Positions 9,012 to 17,030 of a stretch of DNA of 64,000 nt are shown piece by piece. The DNA comes from UBA7957 sp965224675. GTDB lineage: Bacteria > Pseudomonadota > Gammaproteobacteria > Granulosicoccales > Granulosicoccaceae. The DNA lies in assembly GCA_965224675.1 (NCBI GenBank), contig CBDDAA010000004.1:1922001-1986000 (forward strand). The letters are read 5' to 3'. Numbering within the stretch: position 1 is the first letter of the stretch; every line of letters starts with the position of its first letter. Under the pieces are notes generated by a model that worked only from the letters and a program-made list of their open reading frames with translations, ran no database searches and was not told the origin of the DNA. The translations under genes and the position numbers were made by a program.

Positions 9012-9488
9012 TTACTGTCGATCTGACTCCCACAGGTTTTCGTCAAACTCGATAAGGTTTCCATCAGGATCGCGCAAATAGGATACAATACGTCGATCGC
9101 TTACTTTATAAGGTTCGGCTTGTTTGTCGCTTGGGTTAGCCGCATGACCATCGTGATGTCCTGTACTGGCGACGGATAAGCCGTTTGCTTTAGCTCGTTC
9201 AATAAACTTTTTGGCGTTACTGACTTTGAAACAAATGTGAGTAATGCCTGGCCATTTTGGCTTTGTATCCAATAAAACATTATTGTCTCTGGCTTCACCA
9301 TCATGGATTAAGTTAATCCGTAATCCTGATTCCGGGTTAATTAATGCAACTGCGTCAAACTGACTCAAATCTTCTCCCTCTTCGGGCACAAATCCCAGTT
9401 TGTTATAGAAATCAAGGCATTCATCTTTACGCTCTGCTGAAACCCTGAGACCCATATGGTCAAAACCTAATAATTGAAAATCACTCAT
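9012..9488 (-). CDS. VOC-superfamily (glyoxalase/dioxygenase-fold) metalloenzyme
   Basis: 158 aa from the ATG at 9488, chosen because a GGAGAAGC ribosome site precedes it; the longer open frame upstream lies inside the neighbouring gene. One pair of beta-alpha-beta-beta-beta modules is visible. Candidate metal ligands sit at the usual four places: His in FDHMGLRV, Glu in the INLIHDGE strand, His in GITHICFKV, and Glu in DPDGNLIEFDE. VOC proteins include glyoxalase I, extradiol dioxygenases, epimerases and antibiotic-resistance proteins; nothing here picks one. It is 31 bp downstream of the HDO-like gene on the same strand, so the two probably act in the same pathway. Confidence 0.87.
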   Translation of the reverse strand: MSDFQLLGFDHMGLRVSAERKDECLDFYNKLGFVPEEGEDLSQFDAVALINPESGLRINLIHDGEARDNNVLLDTKPKWPGITHICFKVSNAKKFIERAKANGLSVASTGHHDGHAANPSDKQAEPYKVSDRRIVSYLRDPDGNLIEFDENLWESDRQ

Positions 9489-9519
9489 GTTGCTTCTCCA
9501 GTTGAATATGTATCTGCCA

Positions 9520-10653
9520 TTAAGCGGCAGTTGCATTACGCATAGTCTCTTCGACTGTGCGAACCACATTGTGCAATTTTGAACGCTGTTCCGTATCATT
9601 GAAACGAAATTCGGCGATAACGCCACACAATGAATCACTGCTTGTGTTTGCGCGCACACATGCCGGAATATCAATCAGACACTCGCCTTCATCGGTAAGG
9701 ATTTTGATGGAGGATATAGCTGTATTAATAGCTGCACTAAATGTGGTATTAAGTCCACAACCAAATTGACCAAAGAACGGTATGGTTGCGCGGTGCTCGT
9801 TACCATTCTCAAGTGTGATAATTGCGTTTAATTTGCATTGCACACGACGGCTATTTTCAATTTCTTTGGTGGCTAAAAAATTAGTGGTTGGATCGACCGC
9901 TGAGGGCTGAATCATCTCCACTGGAAGCATATCGTCAAACAGCCGCCACAAATAATGCGCTGCCAACAACATGGAGTAGGCTATGCGCTCACGAGTTAAG
10001 TCACCGCCGCGTTCCCAGTTGGTCTCGCATACAGAATACAGATCTTTAGCGTGGCCAACATCAATCTCCTTATGCAGGCGATAGTGATATTGTGATTCAT
10101 AGTCACCCCAAAATCGATCATGTAATGCTCTGGCTTGTAATTCAGCGATGTTGCAATGAAGGTATTCGATAGTCCCCATTAATGCTGCAGAAATTTCATA
10201 CGGTTTTGTCAGCGCATAATTCAGCAGGCCCTCATAGAATCCGGACATTCGAATCGGACACTCGACGTTCATTTCATCATCCGGTACACCGATTGAACGC
10301 AGAAACGCCATAAATGAATCACGGTGACTGTCCTCGAGTTTACCTTCACCATGCTCTTCTGCAACATTTTCGAAAACCTCCATACGATCTTCCATTGCTG
10401 GAATTTGTGCCAATACAGCACTCATTGCACGCGAGAAATGTTCAATTGCATAGCGGAAGGGTATCTGTGTTTCTCGATACTCTTCAAGTGTGGTTTCAGG
10501 ATTCAATACCCATTTGAAGTATGGATGGTTATTAAAATCATAAGCCTTGCTTACCAATGCTGCAGCAGCCATAACACTGGGTTGTTGGGCCACAACTGAA
10601 ACACTTAGGTCATCTACTCGTGCAGCGAATGATCGATTGTTTGTTACCCCCAT
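9520..10653 (-). CDS. Haem-oxygenase-like (HDO) iron protein with C-terminal PilZ-like segment
   Basis: 377 aa from the ATG at 10653, which has GGAGG a few bases upstream. Residues about 30-245 are all-helical and match the haem-oxygenase-like diiron/TenA-like fold (Pfam Haem_oxygenas_2 type). Candidate metal ligands are Glu71/His72, E99-E100-H101 and H110, Glu163, and an H194-x-E-x-D198-xx-H201 cluster. From about residue 270 the chain becomes beta-rich: it starts ENSRRVQCKLNA and ends GVIAEFRFNDTEQRSKL, which resembles a PilZ domain, although the canonical DxSxxG is replaced by FGQFGCGLN. HDO enzymes include UndA-type and N-oxygenase proteins. The reaction here is unknown. First gene of an apparent HDO-VOC-DMT unit. 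Confidence 0.72.
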   Translation of the reverse strand: MGVTNNRSFAARVDDLSVSVVAQQPSVMAAAALVSKAYDFNNHPYFKWVLNPETTLEEYRETQIPFRYAIEHFSRAMSAVLAQIPAMEDRMEVFENVAEEHGEGKLEDSHRDSFMAFLRSIGVPDDEMNVECPIRMSGFYEGLLNYALTKPYEISAALMGTIEYLHCNIAELQARALHDRFWGDYESQYHYRLHKEIDVGHAKDLYSVCETNWERGGDLTRERIAYSMLLAAHYLWRLFDDMLPVEMIQPSAVDPTTNFLATKEIENSRRVQCKLNAIITLENGNEHRATIPFFGQFGCGLNTTFSAAINTAISSIKILTDEGECLIDIPACVRANTSSDSLCGVIAEFRFNDTEQRSKLHNVVRTVEETMRNATAA

Positions 10654-10901
10654 AAATCCTCCGAAGGTGGTTTGATATATAATTATTAATGATCTGCTCA
10701 AGAATAGAATCTGCAATCAGGTAGTGTTACGGATGTCAGCTTTTTTAATCTATTACATTGAGCAGTGCTAATAAGGTCTACGAAACAAAGATCTCAATAG
10801 TTATTCGTATTTATTGTAAATACGCTCAAAAATAGACAATAAATAACTATTCTTTAAATTCTTTTTCTCAGATAACTTCTGCTGAAGCTGTCTGGGGCTT
10901 T

Positions 10902-12275
10902 TTACAGCGAAATCAGTTCGCGTCTCACCTCCTGCAATGCTTTGATAATACGTTCAATGGTGAAACTGAATGGCAACAGAGTTGCTGTATCATAGCGCTC
11001 GGTGACTTCTTCAAATAAATTCTCAATTGCCGGATAAGTATCGTATACCTGCTGCATAACCTGATAGGCATCATCGATGTCTGATTTTGCATCTGACATC
11101 AATTGTTTACGGTTCTGGTAGGGGTTAGGGTTCATAGCCATCTGCAAATTACTTTCTGCAGCTCTGATGTTTTCCAAAACATTCAGGATACGCATGAATT
11201 CAGAGATGGCATCAACCTGTGCAACATTAAGTTTGATACCAATGCCGTTCTTGTCTAAGGAGGCGAGAAATTTTCCAGTTTTGGAATTATTAAAGGCATC
11301 ACTGTTATAAAATTCGACGGTGCCTTCCAGACTCATTACTGAATTGTTATGCATATAAGGGGGTGTGTCGGCGGCCTCGATTACAGGTGTGCCATTAAAT
11401 GAACCATCACCTGGCCGACCAAAGCCATCATCAAGTGTAATTTTTTCACCTGTTAACTTGGCCAGGTTATCTATTAGCGCTTCAACGCCTGTTGCAAAAT
11501 TGACGTTGCCGGATGGTACGCCTTTTACAATGCCATTAGCACCGCCATTGATATGGCATATATTGCATTTACCAACCTTATCATCGAGATAAAGCTCCTG
11601 TCCTCGGCTTGCAATAGAGCCTTTGAGAGAGATTGGCAGTTTTATTTCTTCTTGCCGACCGATGGTTAGCATAAAGGCTTCCAGTGCTATGAGTTCCTCG
11701 GCAGTTGCCAGTCGATAGTCTATGCCTTCCATTCTTGCCAGGCTCTTGGTCATATGCTGCTTGATGGCGCCATTGGCAAAGGTTCGTAATGGCCCGCTAT
11801 CACCGCCCAGCCCAAGCATTGGGCCATTTACACTATCAATAGTTGTTTTAATTCCCTGGAGGTGTGGCACTGCCCGCATGGCAAAATTATCCTCCAGATT
11901 ATCAAATCCATCTGGATTGGTTAATATCAGGCCAAATTGGCGCATCAGTTTTGGGTTCTCAAATCCTTTGCTGAGTTGCGGGCTAAACTCAGCAATAAAT
12001 AATGGATCGCTGGCAGGCAATGTTTTAATAAAAGCCGAGTCCAAGGTGTAATTGTTTTTCGGTCTGTGACAGGTACTGCAAGTTCGGCCATTACCAGAAA
12101 AAGTCTCATTGTTAAACAGTTCCCGGCCTTGTTCTACTAATTTTGCTTTGAGAGTTGTTTGTGCATGGATTGTATTAGTGTTGGTTAGTATTAGACAGGC
12201 CATCCACAACGAGCCGAACAATAATCTACCGAAACAAGTTATGATTTGGATAAAAAAAAGCGGCCGTATGGACAC
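10902..12275 (-). CDS. Dihaem cytochrome c peroxidase / MauG-family protein
   Basis: 457 aa from a GTG at 12275, chosen because GGAGG lies 5 bp upstream; a longer frame starts at 12308. An N-terminal hydrophobic stretch ending THAQ-like (IHAQ, near residue 39) should direct export to the periplasm. Two c-type haem sites are present, C66-S-T-C-H70 and C237-N-I-C-H241, in the layout of CcpA/MauG proteins. PPYMHNNSVMSLEGTVEFYN is the conserved MauG/CcpA segment after haem 2. The family reduces peroxide or carries out long-range oxidations. The C-terminal 100 residues have no obvious match. It reads toward the HDO-like gene with a 248-bp gap; a functional link is possible but unproven. Confidence 0.85.
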   Translation of the reverse strand: MSIRPLFFIQIITCFGRLLFGSLWMACLILTNTNTIHAQTTLKAKLVEQGRELFNNETFSGNGRTCSTCHRPKNNYTLDSAFIKTLPASDPLFIAEFSPQLSKGFENPKLMRQFGLILTNPDGFDNLEDNFAMRAVPHLQGIKTTIDSVNGPMLGLGGDSGPLRTFANGAIKQHMTKSLARMEGIDYRLATAEELIALEAFMLTIGRQEEIKLPISLKGSIASRGQELYLDDKVGKCNICHINGGANGIVKGVPSGNVNFATGVEALIDNLAKLTGEKITLDDGFGRPGDGSFNGTPVIEAADTPPYMHNNSVMSLEGTVEFYNSDAFNNSKTGKFLASLDKNGIGIKLNVAQVDAISEFMRILNVLENIRAAESNLQMAMNPNPYQNRKQLMSDAKSDIDDAYQVMQQVYDTYPAIENLFEEVTERYDTATLLPFSFTIERIIKALQEVRRELISL

Positions 12276-12453
12276 AGACACCTCCGTATCAGAATTTCCA
12301 TGAAACACTCGATCAACTTGGGTAATGTTTGATCGTTGATGTATGAAGGTCGTGGATTGGCCTTCCTGTTTTTAGCCTATCCCTTTCCTAACTCAGAAAC
12401 ATCCGTGTAATTACTTACTTGAAAGTAGGATAAAACGGTATTAATGACATTTA

Positions 12454-12500
12454 AATACTACAGAAAAATACTACAGAAAAGGACTACATATTTTTACTAC
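12454..12500. repeat. 13-bp periodic ACTAC array
   Basis: AATACTACAGAAA occurs twice in direct tandem (12454-12479), and the ACTAC core recurs at 12457, 12470, 12483 and 12496, four times at an exact 13-bp spacing. It lies about 180 bp upstream of the peroxidase start, so a regulator-binding array is possible; a decayed tandem duplication is the simpler alternative. Confidence 0.6.
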
Positions 12501-12659
12501 GTATTTTGTTATTGTTTCAAGCTCATTAGAAAAATAATATTCATCGCTGGTGCCTAGCGACTCATTTACTTGCACTATTAACTCTTTCATTTTCTGTATG
12601 TCATTTTGAATTGGAGAAATAGTATTTGCATAGAACTCGAATCTATGATCTCACTACTA

Positions 12660-12682
12660 TATGAGACACTACATTAGTTCTT
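12660..12682. mobile_element. Degraded single end of the MITE-like element
   Basis: About 20 of 23 bases match the right end and flank of the element at 5198-5455, including ACACTACA and a following TCTT. I see no partner end nearby, so this is probably a remnant left by decay or imperfect excision. Confidence 0.5.
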
Positions 12683-13002
12683 GCTTAAGCTTTCTTATTA
12701 CTGGACTTGCATTTAATTCCATCAAATCAATCAGTTTACAAGGGTTTTAAAAATATTTGTTTAAATAATGGATGGAACTAAATGATACAAATCACCTTTT
12801 ATGCCATGGACGGCATGTATTGAGGAAATGCATGGTGATATACAAGGCAGTGCTGGGAGAATGCGGATACATTGGTAAAATGTAATTTCCAGTGATTCCA
12901 ATTTGATGGGTTTGCTTATACCAAGGCATCGATTACATGGATGTATTATAGCTGCCTTAGCCTATAACCGCATTGAGGCCAACGATTCATGTAGAAGAAA
13001 GT

Positions 13003-14397
13003 ATGAATATCAGTAAAAAAGTACTCTTATTAATTATTATCCCGATGTTGGCTGCAATTGCCCTAATTAATTTATTAGTCAACCTTCGTACCTATGATAT
13101 TTCACAAAAACAGGCTGCTGCCTACAAAACAGTATTGATGGAGGTTCGTAGAATTGAATTGATTAATTATACAAAAACAGCGCGATCTGTTTTTGAAGGT
13201 TTATATGAACTGTCTGACTTTGATCAATATATAGCGAAAAACATCATGCATGAAATACAGAATAATCTTGCGTTTCTGGAAAATACTCTTTTTTATCCCT
13301 ATTCGCCCGATCATATGATTGCCTGTCCTGTTAGGAAAGTCTTACTGTTAGATAAAAACGAGGACAAGCAATTAGCATATCAAGAGGAAGTTATTATTCA
13401 GGAGATGTTCTGTGAGAAAATGAATAATCGTGATTTAGCAACGTTTTTATGGAGAAAAACTCCCTTAAGCGGAATTGGAAAAAAACTACTTCTTTCCAAT
13501 ATACTGCACACATGGCAATGGCCGTTTGGGGTTAGTCGATATGTAATTAATCTTGAGCATAGGGTCGCAGCGATTAAATCAATAATGAATAAACAAATAG
13601 AAGAATTATCTTTTGTTTTTAGATGGACCGCTTCGTTATCACTATTACTCCTGTTTTTCTCTGCACTATTGTTGCAACTGAGCGAACGAAAAGCAGCGGA
13701 ACGAAAACTGCGGGAGCTGACTACGCAGGTTTTAAATATTCAGGATGAAGAGCGCCATCGTATATCACGAGAATTACATGACAGTATAAGCCAGGCGCTG
13801 GTTGCAACTAAATTTTCACTTGAATCTGCTTTCAAACACTTAAAGGATAAACACATACAGGGTGCTCGTTTGCTTCAGGACAGTAGCAATCAATTGGATG
13901 AAACGTTGCGAGAGATTCGACGAATTTCCCGAAATCTTCACCCCAGTGTGCTTGATGATTTAGGTTTGATGGCGGCAATGGACTCACTGAGTAAAGAATT
14001 TCAGAAGCGTAGTAATATTCAAGTCAATTTATATGCAAACATAGCTGAAAAAAAACTGTCGAGAAGCGCAAATACCGCATTATATCGAATTGCGCAAGAA
14101 TCTTTGAGCAATATCGAACGTCATTCTTCTGCAAAAGAAGTTACGATAGATGTGGTTATGCAAAAAAAATGGTTAAAGTTAACAATAAGCGATGATGGTA
14201 AAGGGTTTGATGTCTCTACTATACAGAACAACCGTTACCCAGATATGGGCAGCGGTTTGCGTAATATGACAGAGCGAATTCATTATTTTAAAGGTAAATT
14301 AAGAATACAGTCCTCTGATAAAGGAACCACTATTATTGCCGCCGTTCCCATTAAATTTATATTATACGAAAATAATGGCAAGCAGGTGCCAGCGTGA
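13003..14397 (+). CDS. Membrane sensor histidine kinase, NarX/DegS (HisKA_3) family with Cache-type sensor
   Basis: 464 aa from the ATG at 13003 (a TTG ten codons earlier is less likely). TM1 is about residues 5-27 and TM2 about 204-226. The periplasmic part between them ends with TWQWPFGVSRYVI, like the WGW-G-Y motif of single Cache domains that bind small organic ligands. Then come a dimerisation helix with the phospho-acceptor His259 in ERHRISRELHD, and an HATPase domain with N-box RIAQESLSNIERH, ISDDGKGFD and GSGLRNMTERI. The stop overlaps the response-regulator GTG by 4 bp, so they form a cognate pair. The ligand is not evident; neighbours suggest a compatible solute or carboxylate, but that is a guess. 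Confidence 0.9.
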   Translation: MNISKKVLLLIIIPMLAAIALINLLVNLRTYDISQKQAAAYKTVLMEVRRIELINYTKTARSVFEGLYELSDFDQYIAKNIMHEIQNNLAFLENTLFYPYSPDHMIACPVRKVLLLDKNEDKQLAYQEEVIIQEMFCEKMNNRDLATFLWRKTPLSGIGKKLLLSNILHTWQWPFGVSRYVINLEHRVAAIKSIMNKQIEELSFVFRWTASLSLLLLFFSALLLQLSERKAAERKLRELTTQVLNIQDEERHRISRELHDSISQALVATKFSLESAFKHLKDKHIQGARLLQDSSNQLDETLREIRRISRNLHPSVLDDLGLMAAMDSLSKEFQKRSNIQVNLYANIAEKKLSRSANTALYRIAQESLSNIERHSSAKEVTIDVVMQKKWLKLTISDDGKGFDVSTIQNNRYPDMGSGLRNMTERIHYFKGKLRIQSSDKGTTIIAAVPIKFILYENNGKQVPA

Positions 14398-15035
14398 AAG
14401 GAATTACTGTACTCATAGCGGATGACCATCCATTGATACGTGATGGCTTACGATCTCGCTTATGTAGTTCCGATGCCGTCACTATGATTAGTGAAGCCAG
14501 TAACGGTGTGCAGGCAATTGCATTAGCAGAGCAGATACAACCTGATATAGTTCTTATGGATATAAACATGCCCGTTATGAACGGGATTGATTGTGCAGAG
14601 ATCTTTCAGAAGAGATTTCCCGAGACTAAATTATTAGTGCTTAGTATGCATGATGATCGTGCCTATATATTGAATGTATTACGTTTGGGGGCTAAAGGTT
14701 ACATTCTGAAAACGGCGCCTTCAGAAGAAATGCTTACCGCGATTCATGAGGTGTATAATGGCGGTTTTTATTATAGCCCCTCAATCGCAGAAATTATATT
14801 ACAGCGATCCAGTGAACAAAATGATTCGCTGACTTCACGTGAGCAAACAATTCTGAGTTTATTGGCTGCAGGTATGAGCAATAAGGAAATGGCGAGGGAG
14901 CTGAATATCAGTACGCGTACAGTTGAGACACATCGGTGCAATATTAAGAATAAGCTGGGTATTAAAACAACTTCAAACCTGATTCGATATGCAATTGATG
15001 CTAGGTTGGTCTATCGTGGTCAAGGAGAGATATGA
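14394..15035 (+). CDS. LuxR/NarL-family response regulator
   Basis: 213 aa, GTG start inside the kinase stop codon (4-bp overlap). The receiver domain has the acidic pocket ADDH (10-12), phospho-acceptor Asp56 in LMDINMP, and the conserved Lys in GAKGYILK. A LuxR-type HTH covers about residues 149-206 (LTSREQTILSLLAAGMSNKEMA, then TRTVETHRCNIKNKLG). It should be phosphorylated by the upstream kinase and bind DNA as a dimer. Targets are unknown; the divergent peroxidase gene and the adjoining catabolic operon are candidates. Its 3' end overlaps the convergent GlxA-type regulator by 16 bp. Confidence 0.93.
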   Translation: MKGITVLIADDHPLIRDGLRSRLCSSDAVTMISEASNGVQAIALAEQIQPDIVLMDINMPVMNGIDCAEIFQKRFPETKLLVLSMHDDRAYILNVLRLGAKGYILKTAPSEEMLTAIHEVYNGGFYYSPSIAEIILQRSSEQNDSLTSREQTILSLLAAGMSNKEMARELNISTRTVETHRCNIKNKLGIKTTSNLIRYAIDARLVYRGQGEI

Positions 15036-16048
15036 GTTGTTCTCATCCTTGCATTGTGTAGGAATATTGATTCCTGTTTGTGATAATTTCTAGGACCTGT
15101 ACCAAAATGAACCTTGAAGGTACGAGAAAATGCGGATGAAGAATTAAAGCCTGTTCTGATGGCAATCTCCTGAATTGAAAAATTTGTATCTGTTAACAAA
15201 CGCCTCGCAAGCTGAAGGCGCAAGTGTCGGTAATACTTTCCAGGTGAGCTTTGCAGAGTCGCATTAAACAGCGTTTCCAGCGTACGTACGGGGACAGCTA
15301 TTCTATGGGCAATTGTAGAAATGGATAGCGGTTCATCAAGACTTGTTTCCATTAGCTTGATGGCGGCTGCAATACGTGGTTCGATTGCGCTCAGTTTACC
15401 CAACGAGACTAACATCTGTGCATCACTTGATGCATGGGCATCATCATAAATGAATACACTGGCAACCTCCATGGAAAATGACATGCCCTTGCGCAGTCGT
15501 AGTAATTGCAGCATAAGATCAAAAGCCGGGGAGGCGCCTCCCGAGGTGAAATAACGACCGTCAATGACAAATCTATCGGGAATTACATTGATGCCTGGGT
15601 GTTTACTTGCAAAGTCTTCAAGGTCTTCCCAATGTGTGGTCGCACTGTATCCGTTCAATATTCCGGCACGGGCCATTAACCAACTGCCGGCCTCCATACC
15701 ACCAATCGCTTTATATTGTGGGGCCACTTTGGCAAGTTTGCTGATGGTATTTTGTCGCGCATGATGTTCGCTGTTAAAACCAGCAATAATAATCAGCACG
15801 TCACTCCTTGCGGTGTCTGAGAATACAGCATCTGCCATGATGGGTAGGCCACACGTCAAACTAACAGGTTCTCCATCGAGTGTTTCTATTGTCCAGCTAA
15901 AAAGGGTTTCACCGGCAATTCGGTTAGCTGCACGCATAGGGTCGAGTGTGCATGCAACAGACATCATCGAACAATCTGGCAGTATAAGCAGCGTGACTGA
16001 TAGGGTCGTATTTGATGGTGAAAAAATACTCATTGCGTAAACTGTCAT
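15020..16048 (-). CDS. cdhR: GlxA/CdhR-type transcriptional regulator (DJ-1-like domain plus AraC HTH)
   Basis: 342 aa from the ATG at 16048; a TTG start seven codons upstream is possible. The N-terminal ~185 residues form the DJ-1/PfpI-like domain of GlxA regulators (VTLLILPDCSMM, then GGMEAGSWLMARAGILNG), with the cysteine of catalytic DJ-1 proteins absent as usual. The C-terminal ~100 residues are an AraC double HTH (ISTIAHRIAVPVRTLETLF, then QEIAIRTGFNSSSAFSRTFKVHFG). It is divergent from the BKACE and carnitine dehydrogenase genes, the arrangement of Pseudomonas cdhR with cdhCAB, where CdhR activates in response to carnitine. The symbol rests on that context. Confidence 0.8.
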   Translation of the reverse strand: MTVYAMSIFSPSNTTLSVTLLILPDCSMMSVACTLDPMRAANRIAGETLFSWTIETLDGEPVSLTCGLPIMADAVFSDTARSDVLIIIAGFNSEHHARQNTISKLAKVAPQYKAIGGMEAGSWLMARAGILNGYSATTHWEDLEDFASKHPGINVIPDRFVIDGRYFTSGGASPAFDLMLQLLRLRKGMSFSMEVASVFIYDDAHASSDAQMLVSLGKLSAIEPRIAAAIKLMETSLDEPLSISTIAHRIAVPVRTLETLFNATLQSSPGKYYRHLRLQLARRLLTDTNFSIQEIAIRTGFNSSSAFSRTFKVHFGTGPRNYHKQESIFLHNARMRTTHISP

Positions 16049-16119
16049 ATTTATTGCCAAATTTGTCAATCAATTTATTCCGACTTCAGCATACACTGTG
16101 AAAAACCGGAGGTTAGACA

Positions 16120-17028
16120 ATGGGGCTTTCACAGAATCGTGATGTTTTTATCACCTGTGCTGTAACAGGCTCTGGAGACACCATTGGTCGTTCTGACAAA
16201 GTGCCCATTACACCGCGACAAATTGCAGATGCTGTAATCGAAGCTGCGGGCGAGGGTGCTGCGGTTGCCCATATTCATGTGCGTAATCCTGAAACGGGAG
16301 CGGCTTCACGAGAACCAGCACTTTTCACTCAAGTTGTAGAGTTAGTCAGCCAATCCGGAATTGATATTATATTGAACCTGACGGCAGGTATGGGTGGTGA
16401 TCTGACATTGGGTTCACCCCAGCAGCCGTTGCCACCTGATATTTCAGGAACTGATATGGCAGGGGCCAGGGAGCGATTGCAGCATGTCGCTGCGCTTTTG
16501 CCGGAAATTTGCACTATTGACTGTGGCACAATGAACTTTGGCGAAGGTGACTACATCATGGCCAACACGCCAAGTATGCTGAGGGAAATGGCGGAGCAGG
16601 TAAAGAGGCTAGGGGTGCGACCAGAAATCGAAATTTTTGACAGCGGGCATCTGGTTTTGGCGAAATGGCTGAAGGCGCAAGGTGTCATTGATGATCCAGT
16701 CGTCGTACAACTGTGTATGGGCATTCCCTGGGGAGCGCCGGATGATATTTCCACTTTTAATTCACTGGTTCAAAATCTTCCACAAGACTGGCACTTTTCT
16801 GCCTTCTCCATAGGCCGAAATCAGTTACCATATGTAGGATTGGCGGCTGCTTCAGGTGGTAATGTCAGGGTCGGGCTTGAGGATAATATCTGGTTGGAAA
16901 AAGGGCTGCTGGCAAGCAACGGTGACCTGGTAAAACGAGCCAGCAAGATACTTAGCGCCATGGGCTATAACATACTTTCACCGGCTGAGGTCAGGCAAAA
17001 ACTTAAATTGAAAAAACGTTGGGGTTGA
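16120..17028 (+). CDS. cdhC: BKACE-family enzyme, probable 3-dehydrocarnitine cleavage enzyme (CdhC-like)
   Basis: 302 aa, ATG start with CGGAGG-like sequence about 10 bp upstream. The beta-keto acid cleavage family (formerly DUF849) is shown by AAVAHIHVRNPETG (zinc-ligand HxH), ILNLTAGMGGD, PEIEIFDSGH and VRVGLEDNIWLEKG. These zinc enzymes condense a beta-keto acid with acetyl-CoA and cleave it to acetoacetate plus a new CoA ester. With a carnitine dehydrogenase next to it (the two overlap or abut) and a divergent CdhR-type regulator, the expected substrate is 3-dehydrocarnitine, giving betainyl-CoA and acetoacetate. Substrate is from context, family is firm. Confidence 0.87.
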   Translation: MGLSQNRDVFITCAVTGSGDTIGRSDKVPITPRQIADAVIEAAGEGAAVAHIHVRNPETGAASREPALFTQVVELVSQSGIDIILNLTAGMGGDLTLGSPQQPLPPDISGTDMAGARERLQHVAALLPEICTIDCGTMNFGEGDYIMANTPSMLREMAEQVKRLGVRPEIEIFDSGHLVLAKWLKAQGVIDDPVVVQLCMGIPWGAPDDISTFNSLVQNLPQDWHFSAFSIGRNQLPYVGLAAASGGNVRVGLEDNIWLEKGLLASNGDLVKRASKILSAMGYNILSPAEVRQKLKLKKRWG

Positions 17029-17030
17029 GC

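Larger units (their letters stand above)
12276..13002. other. Divergent intergenic region between peroxidase and sensor kinase
   Basis: About 730 bp, strongly AT-rich, with no convincing ORF. It holds an imperfect hairpin with CGATCAA/TTGATCG arms at 12310-12336, a 13-bp periodic ACTAC array (12457-12500) and a degraded MITE end (12660-12682), described separately. Promoters for both flanking genes should lie here. Confidence 0.5.

Noticed and set aside
9489..9674. N-terminal extension of the VOC protein
   Set aside because: It overlaps the HDO gene in another frame, and a good ribosome site sits at the internal ATG at 9488.
12276..12308. Earlier GTG start for the dihaem peroxidase
   Set aside because: GGAGG lies 5 bp before the GTG at 12275, and the shorter form gives a better signal peptide.
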